Both the position numbers and the translations under genes were made by a program. DNA of 18,817 bases from Chloroflexota bacterium (GTDB lineage: Bacteria; Chloroflexota; UBA6077). The notes below the pieces were generated by a model. It did no database searches. It was not told where the DNA came from and saw only the letters and a list, made by a program, of their open reading frames with translations. Below, piece by piece: positions 13,893-18,817 of this stretch. Location: assembly GCA_021845945.1 (NCBI GenBank), contig JAJZRD010000044.1:1-18817 (forward strand). Direction: 5' to 3'. Every line of letters begins with the position of its first letter. Position 1 is the first letter of the stretch.

Positions 13893-14963
13893 CTAGCCCA
13901 GCAGGGCGGCCAGGTCGACCCGGTACCGGGTAGCCTGCTGCCGCAGGGTCTGCCAGGAGTTGTCGGGCAGCGAGATGCCCTCTACCTTTCGCCGGGCCTT
14001 GCTGCGTAGCTCCGGCTCGCCCGGCAGCAGCACCTCGCTGAAGCCCGGGGCCGGCGGCACCGCCTTGATGCGGCGGAGGGTAGCGTCGGCTGCAGCGGCG
14101 TAATCCTTCGCCGGCCGGAAGATGCCGGGATCGAGGGCGAGGAAGAGCGAACCGGACTTGGTATACACCCCGCCCCCCAGCTTCTCGTCGGTGCACAGGT
14201 CGCCGCCGGTCAGGGCCTGGCCCAGCAGCTCGCTCACCACCGCCAGCCCGTAGCCCTTGTGGCCGCCGAAGGTCATCAGCATGCCGCCGTCGTAGAAGTC
14301 CTCGGGGTTGGTGGTGGGGTTACCGTTCTTGTCCAGGATGCAGTTGGGCGGGAGCTGGGCACCTTTGGCCCGTGCCAGGGAGATCTTGCCCCCCGCCACG
14401 GCGCTGGTGGCGAAGTCCACCATGGCGCCCGGCTCCTGGCCAGCCGGCAGGCCGAAGGAGATGGGGTTGGTGCCGAAGGCCGCCGCTGCGCCGCCGAAGG
14501 GGGCCACGCCGACACCGTTGGAGCCCCCGACGCCCCCGAAGCCGCCCGCCAGCACCATGCCGACCATGCCGGCGTTCTGGGCCATCTCCGAGTACTCCCC
14601 GAGGCGGCCGATGTGGTAGGCGTTGACCAAACCGGCGAGGGCGACGCCCTGCCGCTTGGCCTGCTCGATAGCCTTGCTCATGCAGATCGCGGCGCTGACC
14701 TGGCCGAAGGTCCACCGGCCGTCGACCAGGGTCGTGGAGCCGGTCTCCTTGACGACGACAGGCTCGGCAGCGGGATCCAGCTGTCCGGCCTCGATGGCCT
14801 GAAGGTACTGGATGATTCGAATCACGCCGTGGGAGTCGTGGCCCGCCAGGTTGGAATCCACCAGGGACTCCGTGACCCGCGTTGCGTTGGACTCGGTGGC
14901 GCCTGCAGCGACGAAGAGGTCGTGGCCGAGGCGTCGCCACTGCTCCGGTCGAAGGACAACCAT
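13893..14963 (-). CDS. LDH2-family malate/lactate/ureidoglycolate-type dehydrogenase
   Basis: NAD(P)-dependent 2-hydroxyacid dehydrogenase of 356 residues from the family that is unrelated to Rossmann-type lactate dehydrogenases. The GHDSHG motif (41-46) and His117 in NAYHIGRLGEY carry the catalytic residues. The glycine-rich GTNPISFGLPAG segment and GGHKGYGLAVVSELL near the middle are typical for cofactor and subunit contacts. Start ATG 14961-14963 has GGAGG 8 bases upstream. It is the first gene after a good promoter at 15053-15081 and leads into the GntR gene. The likely role is oxidation of an imported 2-hydroxy acid, or the reverse, next to the RraA-family enzyme acting on oxo acids. Exact substrate not assignable. 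Confidence 0.93.
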   Translation of the reverse strand: MVVLRPEQWRRLGHDLFVAAGATESNATRVTESLVDSNLAGHDSHGVIRIIQYLQAIEAGQLDPAAEPVVVKETGSTTLVDGRWTFGQVSAAICMSKAIEQAKRQGVALAGLVNAYHIGRLGEYSEMAQNAGMVGMVLAGGFGGVGGSNGVGVAPFGGAAAAFGTNPISFGLPAGQEPGAMVDFATSAVAGGKISLARAKGAQLPPNCILDKNGNPTTNPEDFYDGGMLMTFGGHKGYGLAVVSELLGQALTGGDLCTDEKLGGGVYTKSGSLFLALDPGIFRPAKDYAAAADATLRRIKAVPPAPGFSEVLLPGEPELRSKARRKVEGISLPDNSWQTLRQQATRYRVDLAALLG

Positions 14964-15013
14964 GGAAGGAACCTCCAGGAAGGGTTAGGCTCCCCGTGCC
15001 CGTGTCGGAGGAT

Positions 15014-15027
15014 GGATTGTATCCAAT
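15014..15027. promoter_or_regulatory. Likely GntR operator in the LDH2 leader
   Basis: TTGTATCCAA (15017-15026) differs by one base from the FCD/GntR-type palindrome TTGTATACAA. It is embedded in two overlapping inverted repeats: GGAT-TGT-ATCC (15014-15024) and ATTG-TATC-CAAT (15016-15027). It lies downstream of the predicted LDH2 transcript start, where a bound repressor would block elongation. The GntR gene is in the same operon. Confidence 0.55.
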
Positions 15028-15052
15028 ATATAGCATCCAGCGGACGGGGTGG

Positions 15053-15081
15053 AGTGTAGGGCCGGCCGGCCACACTGTCAA
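15053..15081 (-). promoter_or_regulatory. Sigma-70-like promoter of the LDH2-gntR operon
   Basis: Minus-strand TTGACA (15076-15081) is a perfect -35 hexamer. Seventeen bases later comes TACACT (15053-15058), four of six matches to the -10 consensus. The spacer is a run of GGCC repeats. Transcription would begin near 15046, about 80 bases ahead of the LDH2 start codon. Confidence 0.6.
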
Positions 15082-15200
15082 GCCATTTCGGGAGGTTGGC
15101 AGCCGATCTCCCCGGTACCCGGCACTCCCAACTGTGATATGGTATAGCCCCTCGCCCACCTTGGCGGGTGCCAGTTTCCGGAAGGGCGGATGATCTGCCG

Positions 15201-16034
15201 GTGACTTTCGAAGCCTTTCGCGAGGCCGCAACGAGATGGAGAGTCGGGAGCTCGCTCCCCGCAAGGCTCGCCCTGGGGGGCTGCTTCCTGGTGGTCGTAG
15301 CGGCCACCGCCTGCGCCCCCGGGCCGGCCGGGGAGGGGGCCGGGGCCTCCTTGACCGTTGCCGCCGCGGCGGATCTGCAGTTCGCCTTCCAGGAGATCGG
15401 TCCCCTCTTCGAGAGGGAAACGGGGGCCAGGGTCACCTTCCTCTTCGGCTCCAGCGGCGTTCTGGAGAAGCAGATCGAGAACGGGGCGCCCGTGGACCTC
15501 TTCGCCTCGGCCGGCGAAGAGTACCTGCGGCAGCTGGACTCCAGGGGCTCCCTCGTCCCCGGCACGGAGCAGCTGTACGGTCTCGGGCGGATCGCACTGG
15601 TCTCCTCCAGGGCCAGCGGCGTCCAGGCGGCCACCCTGGAGGACCTGGCAAAGCCGGAGGTCCGCCACCTGGCCCTGGCCAACCCCGACCACGCCCCCTA
15701 CGGCGCCGCGGCCCGGCAGGCCCTGGAAGCCGCCGGCCTGTGGGAGCGGATCGGGCCGAAGGTGGTGTACGGTGAGAACGTTCGGCAGGCCCTCCAGTTC
15801 GTCCAGACCGGGAACGCCGAGGCCGGAATAGTAGCCCTGTCCATCGCCGAGGTCCCGGAGGTGGAGCGCACCGAGGTGGCCGCCGCCCTCTACCGTCCGC
15901 TGCGCCAATCCATGGCGGTGGTGAAGGGAACCCACCAGGAAGGGCTGGCCCGGGCGTTCGCGGCCTTCGTCAACGGTCCCAAGGGACGGCCCGTCATGAA
16001 GCGGTACGGCTTTGCCCTGCCGGGGGAGGGCTGA
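15201..16034 (+). CDS. modA: Molybdate ABC transporter substrate-binding protein
   Basis: Periplasmic-type oxyanion receptor delivering molybdate (or tungstate) to the permease. From GTG at 15201 the product has 277 residues. A GTG at 15168 is also open but would give an overlong n-region; neither choice has a close Shine-Dalgarno. A hydrophobic stretch (ARLALGGCFLVVVAATAC) ends at Cys38, an imperfect lipobox. The mature part starts LTVAAAADLQFAFQEIGPLF, the canonical ModA opening, followed by FLFGSSGVLEKQIENGAPVDLFASAG, where the Ser and Ala residues bind oxyanion. Later GENVRQALQFVQTGNAEAGIV is typical. modB begins two bases after its stop. Confidence 0.93.
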   Translation: MTFEAFREAATRWRVGSSLPARLALGGCFLVVVAATACAPGPAGEGAGASLTVAAAADLQFAFQEIGPLFERETGARVTFLFGSSGVLEKQIENGAPVDLFASAGEEYLRQLDSRGSLVPGTEQLYGLGRIALVSSRASGVQAATLEDLAKPEVRHLALANPDHAPYGAAARQALEAAGLWERIGPKVVYGENVRQALQFVQTGNAEAGIVALSIAEVPEVERTEVAAALYRPLRQSMAVVKGTHQEGLARAFAAFVNGPKGRPVMKRYGFALPGEG

Positions 16035-16035
16035 G

Positions 16036-16695
16036 GTGGCCGGCGTCGACCTCTTCCCCCTCTGGCTCTCCCTTCGCGTGGCGGCGGTGGCCACCCTGCT
16101 CGACCTGGCCGCCGGACTGCCCCTGGCCTGGCTGCTGGCGAAGAGCCGCTTCCGGGGCCGCGACCTGATCTCCGCGGCCATCCTCCTACCCGTGGTGTTG
16201 CCTCCCACCGTTCTGGGCTACTACCTGCTGCTGGCCCTGGGGAAGCAGGGGCCCCTGGGCCGTCTCCTGGAGGGCACCCTGGGGATCACCCTGGTGTTCA
16301 CCTGGCAGGCCGCGGTGATCGCCTCCTGCGTCGTATCGGCACCCCTCCTGATCCGCGCGGCTCAGGGCGCCTTCGAGGCCATCAATCCCAACCTGGAGAA
16401 CGCCGCCAGGACCCTGGGCCGCTCCGAGCGGGGCGTCTTCCTCAGCATCACCGTACCGCTGGCCGGGCGGGGGATCCTGGCAGGCGTGGTGCTGGCCTTT
16501 GCCCGGGCCCTGGGGGAGTTCGGCGCCACCCTGATGGTGGCCGGCAACATCCCGGGCAGCACCCAGACCATGCCCATAGCCATCTACGACGCGGTGCAGG
16601 CGGGCAACCTGGGGACGGCCAACTTCCTGGTGCTGATCATCACCGCCGCCACCCTGATCGCCCTGGTAGCCCTCGGCCGGGCCGCCCGCTGGTAG
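16036..16695 (+). CDS. modB: Molybdate ABC transporter permease
   Basis: Inner-membrane channel subunit of 219 residues. GTG at 16036 is the chosen start because GGGAGGG precedes it at good distance and it leaves one base after the modA stop; a TTG at 16012 overlaps modA. Five or so membrane segments are visible, for example LISAAILLPVVLPPTVLGYYLL and NFLVLIITAATLIALVALG. The cytoplasmic EAA loop that docks to the ATPase reads ENAARTLGRSERGVFLSITV and is followed by the family motif ALGEFGATLMVAGNIPG. The modC Shine-Dalgarno lies in the 18-base gap downstream. Confidence 0.95.
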   Translation: MAGVDLFPLWLSLRVAAVATLLDLAAGLPLAWLLAKSRFRGRDLISAAILLPVVLPPTVLGYYLLLALGKQGPLGRLLEGTLGITLVFTWQAAVIASCVVSAPLLIRAAQGAFEAINPNLENAARTLGRSERGVFLSITVPLAGRGILAGVVLAFARALGEFGATLMVAGNIPGSTQTMPIAIYDAVQAGNLGTANFLVLIITAATLIALVALGRAARW

Positions 16696-16713
16696 GGGAA
16701 AAGGAGGAGGCAG

Positions 16714-17826
16714 TTGCTCGACCTGCGGATCCAGAAGAGGCTGCGAGATTTTCACCTGGAGGTCTCCCTCTCCCTGGGCAGCGAGCTGGTAGCCATCTTC
16801 GGGCCCTCGGGCTCCGGCAAGAGCCTCACCCTCCAGTGCATCGCCGGGCTTCTCCGGCCAGATAGCGGCAGGATCGTCCTCGACGGCCGGACGCTCTTCG
16901 ACTCCGACCAGGGCATCGATCTCCGGCCCCAGGCGCGCCGGGTGGGCTACGTGTTCCAGGACTACGCCCTCTTCCCCCACCTGTCGGTGGCGGACAACGT
17001 CGCCTATGGCCTCCACAGCCTTCCCAAGCAGGAGCGGCTGGCCCGGGTCAAGCAGATGATCGCCACCATGCGGCTCGAGGGGCTCGAGCGGCGCCGCCCG
17101 TCGGAGCTGTCGGGGGGACAGCAGCAGCGGGTCGCCCTGGCCAGGGTGCTGGTGACCCGGCCCGACCTCCTGCTGCTGGACGAGCCCTTCTCCGCCCTGG
17201 ACAGCCCGATCCGCGGCCGGCTCCACGCCGAGCTGCTGCAGCTGCTGAGGGGGATCCCCATCACCACCATCCTGGTTACCCACGACCTGGCCGAGGCCTA
17301 CACCCTGAGCCGGCAAATGGTCGTCTACGACGCCGGCCGGGTGCTCCAGGCGGGCCCCAGGGAGGAGATCCTCAGCCGTCCTGCCAGCCGCACCGTGGCC
17401 CGCTTCACCGGCACCAAGAACCTCTTCCGAGCCACCGTGACCCGTCTCCTCCCGCCCTACCTGGAGGTGCGCGTAGGCGATCTCACCCTCCGCACCCCCT
17501 GCGGGCCCTACCACGAGGGCGACCGTCTCGACCTCTGCCTTCGGCCCGAGGCGATCCAGGTGCTGCGGCCGGACGAGAGCGGTGAGAGGCCCGACGACCA
17601 GAACCGCTTCGACGGGGACGTGGTGGCCGAGATCGCCCACGGCACCAGCTTCACCCTCCTCTTCAAGCTGGCGGGCGATCCCCTCCACTCAGGCCGGGAC
17701 TACGACCTGCACATCGAGATCCCCGCCAACCTCTACCACGACCTGGGGCTCGGCTCCCGCAAGCGCATCGCGGTGTCCCTCAAGCCGGCATCGGTCCACC
17801 TGATCGGCCCCACCGCCGGACGGTAG
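16714..17826 (+). CDS. modC: Molybdate ABC transporter ATP-binding protein
   Basis: ATPase subunit of 370 residues energising molybdate uptake. It begins with TTG at 16714, supported by AAGGAGGAGG a few bases upstream. The nucleotide-binding domain has Walker A GPSGSGKS (30-37), Q-loop FQDYALFP (Gln82), signature LSGGQ (132-136), Walker B LLLLDEP with Glu157, D-loop SALD and switch His190. Beyond about residue 230 lies a MOP/TOBE-like regulatory part (FRATVTRLL, then LCLRPEAIQVL and HIEIPANLYHDLGLG), which in known ModC proteins binds oxyanion. A sulphate or Fe transporter ATPase would be an alternative for the domain alone, but the modA and modB neighbours decide it. Confidence 0.94.
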   Translation: MLDLRIQKRLRDFHLEVSLSLGSELVAIFGPSGSGKSLTLQCIAGLLRPDSGRIVLDGRTLFDSDQGIDLRPQARRVGYVFQDYALFPHLSVADNVAYGLHSLPKQERLARVKQMIATMRLEGLERRRPSELSGGQQQRVALARVLVTRPDLLLLDEPFSALDSPIRGRLHAELLQLLRGIPITTILVTHDLAEAYTLSRQMVVYDAGRVLQAGPREEILSRPASRTVARFTGTKNLFRATVTRLLPPYLEVRVGDLTLRTPCGPYHEGDRLDLCLRPEAIQVLRPDESGERPDDQNRFDGDVVAEIAHGTSFTLLFKLAGDPLHSGRDYDLHIEIPANLYHDLGLGSRKRIAVSLKPASVHLIGPTAGR

Positions 17827-18166
17827 TAGCCACTGCCGTCCGCGCCTCGCCGGCGCAGGAAGCCCCTCCAAGACCGGCAGAAAGGCGCCAATGGCGCTTT
17901 TCTCGCGAGCCCTCCGTCCCGTTGGCGTTTTCGACCAGTCCTCGATCGCCTTCTCATAATCCGCTAACCGCGCGGGAATGCCCCGATTTGGCGCCAATTT
18001 CGGCCCGCCAAAAGCGCTATCACCCGCCTCGAGCCGCCCGAACCCCCGGCTCAGCCGCGAGCACTTCGTCCAGGACTGGCCACCCGGGGCCTGGCACTCT
18101 AGCTGCAGTGCTCCTAAGTACGAGAAGATCGTTTCCCCTCGAGTTTCAGGAGAATGGGAGGATCTG
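17827..18166. other. Intergenic region between modC and the MDR gene
   Basis: About 340 bases with no credible gene. The modC terminator sits at 17881-17901. A perfect 10-base palindrome TTGGCGCCAA lies at 17988-17997 and shares the GGCGCCAA word with the terminator arm. A GCACT/AGTGC inverted repeat occurs at 18094-18111. Long minus-strand open frames crossing it continue into neighbouring genes as antisense and have no recognisable domain. A promoter for the downstream gene is expected but was not identified. Confidence 0.5.
17881..17901 (+). terminator. Rho-independent terminator after modABC
   Basis: AAAGGCGCC and GGCGCTTTT pair over nine positions (one G-U) around an AAT loop, and the right arm ends in a T-run. 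It lies 54 bases after the modC stop, ending the modABC transcript. Confidence 0.75.
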
Positions 18167-18817
18167 ATGGATAGGATCAGAGCAGCGGTAGTCACCCCCG
18201 GCGCCCCGGGCAATCTGAGTCTCCGGGAGGTCGAGCCCCCATCCGCGGCGGCCAACGAGGCGCTGGTGCGGGTGGCGGCTACCTCCTTGAACCTGGGGGA
18301 GGTGCGAGGCGCCCAAAGCTCTCCGGAGGGAGCGCGGCCGGGCTGGGACCTTGCGGGAACCGTCGAGCGGGCGGCGGCCGACGGCTCTGGACCGCCCAAA
18401 GGGGCGCGGGTAGCGGGCAGTCTGCCCTCGGGCGCCTGGGCGGAGCTGGTGGCGGTGCCCACCGACGCCCTGGCGGAGCTACCGGAAAGGGTATCCTTCG
18501 CCGACGCGGCGACGCTTCCCGTGGCCGGGCTGACGGCGCTGCACGCCGTGGAGAAGGGGACGAGGCTGCTGGCCCGCACCGTCCTGGTGACCGGGGCCTC
18601 CGGTGGGGTGGGCCACTTTGCCTGCCAGCTGGCGAGGCTGTCCGGGGCCCGGGTGGTGGGGCTGATCCGGCACCGGCAGTACGAGCCGCTGGTGCGGGAA
18701 GCCGGCGCCGAGCAGGTGGTCGTCAGCGAGGATGCCTCGGCAGCGGCCGGGTTCGGGCCCTACCGGTTGATCGTGGAGGGGGTGGGAGGTCCGGTACTGG
18801 CCACGGCCATGGGCATG
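18167..18817 (+). CDS. Quinone-oxidoreductase-like MDR dehydrogenase (partial, 3' end off window)
   Basis: Medium-chain dehydrogenase/reductase of the quinone oxidoreductase branch, reducing quinones or activated double bonds with NAD(P)H. The first 217 codons run open to the window edge; the family is usually about 310-340 residues, so roughly a third is missing. ATG 18167-18169 has GGGAGG five bases upstream. The GroES-like N-terminal domain (about 1-115) shows VRVAATSLNLGEVRG, PGWDLAGTVE and LPVAGLTALHAV. The Rossmann domain starts with VLVTGASGGVGHFACQLA (139-156), the cofactor motif of zinc-free members. Catalytic-zinc ligands of alcohol dehydrogenases are not visible. It is separated from modABC by a terminator and so is an independent unit. 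Confidence 0.88.
   Translation, partial: MDRIRAAVVTPGAPGNLSLREVEPPSAAANEALVRVAATSLNLGEVRGAQSSPEGARPGWDLAGTVERAAADGSGPPKGARVAGSLPSGAWAELVAVPTDALAELPERVSFADAATLPVAGLTALHAVEKGTRLLARTVLVTGASGGVGHFACQLARLSGARVVGLIRHRQYEPLVREAGAEQVVVSEDASAAAGFGPYRLIVEGVGGPVLATAMGM

Noticed and set aside
14161..14166. GTATAC word inside the LDH2 gene as a third regulator site
   Set aside because: Single hexamer inside a coding region without the flanking symmetry seen at 6941-6950.
13876..14196. N-terminal extension of the second GntR regulator
   Set aside because: The extra 107 codons overlap the LDH2 gene in another frame and lack similarity to GntR proteins; the internal ATG has a good Shine-Dalgarno.
15078..16208. 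376-codon minus-strand open frame over modA
   Set aside because: Antisense to modA, low complexity, and it would run through the LDH2 promoter region.
16186..17688. 500-codon minus-strand open frame antisense to modB and modC
   Set aside because: It mirrors two strongly identified genes and its translation is rich in Gly, Gln, His and Glu without any domain. High third-position GC keeps the opposite frame free of stops.
18094..18111. GCACT/AGTGC inverted repeat as an operator
   Set aside because: Five-base arms with an eight-base loop are expected by chance in this length of DNA.

Overview
The window looks like a stretch of a high-GC bacterial chromosome. No rRNA, tRNA or universal marker gene is present, so the host can only be guessed. 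Lipoprotein signal peptides followed by long Ala/Pro/Thr linkers, strong Shine-Dalgarno sites with frequent GTG/TTG starts, many GC-rich palindromic intergenic repeats, and abundant tripartite-tricarboxylate-transporter (TTT) binding proteins, CoA-transferases and FCD-type GntR regulators fit a Chloroflexota-like soil or aquatic heterotroph. This assignment is an inference.

Layout. (1) 1-264: intergenic repeat modules and a strong hairpin. (2) 265-6922, minus strand: a catabolic block read from an FCD/GntR regulator through an RdhA/QueG-like iron-sulphur protein, a family III CoA-transferase, an enoyl-CoA hydratase, an SDH-type flavoprotein and finally a TctC lipoprotein. (3) 7368-8231, plus strand: a 3-hydroxyisobutyrate dehydrogenase family protein, divergent from the regulator. 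(4) 8232-8964: a repeat-rich intergenic region carrying the same modules as the window start. (5) 8965-10368: a secreted clan GH-A (GH5-like) glycosidase. (6) 10423-14963, minus strand: LDH2-family dehydrogenase, second FCD/GntR regulator, the 3' remnant of a second tctC, a UroD-family methyltransferase, a corrinoid protein and an RraA-family protein. (7) 15201-17826, plus strand: modABC molybdate transporter. (8) 18167 to the end: a quinone-oxidoreductase-like MDR protein, cut by the window edge.

How the genes may work together. Block 2 plus the dehydrogenase of block 3 reads as a carboxylate degradation route: capture by TctC, activation to a CoA thioester, redox at the carbon chain, hydration, then oxidation of a hydroxy acid, under one regulator. 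Block 6 reads as a demethylation/aldol route: a UroD-like methyltransferase moves a methyl group to the corrinoid protein, while LDH2 and RraA handle the remaining hydroxy/oxo acid. Neither substrate can be read from the sequence.

The most interesting signals are: (a) GTATAC-type palindromes at recognisable sigma-70-like promoters in front of both FCD-GntR clusters; (b) an RdhA/QueG-like Fe-S enzyme inside a CoA-transferase operon; (c) a corrinoid methyltransferase pair fused in an operon to an RraA-family gene; (d) a decayed tctC fragment; (e) direct repeats about 8.26 kb apart that bracket a block of visibly lower GC.
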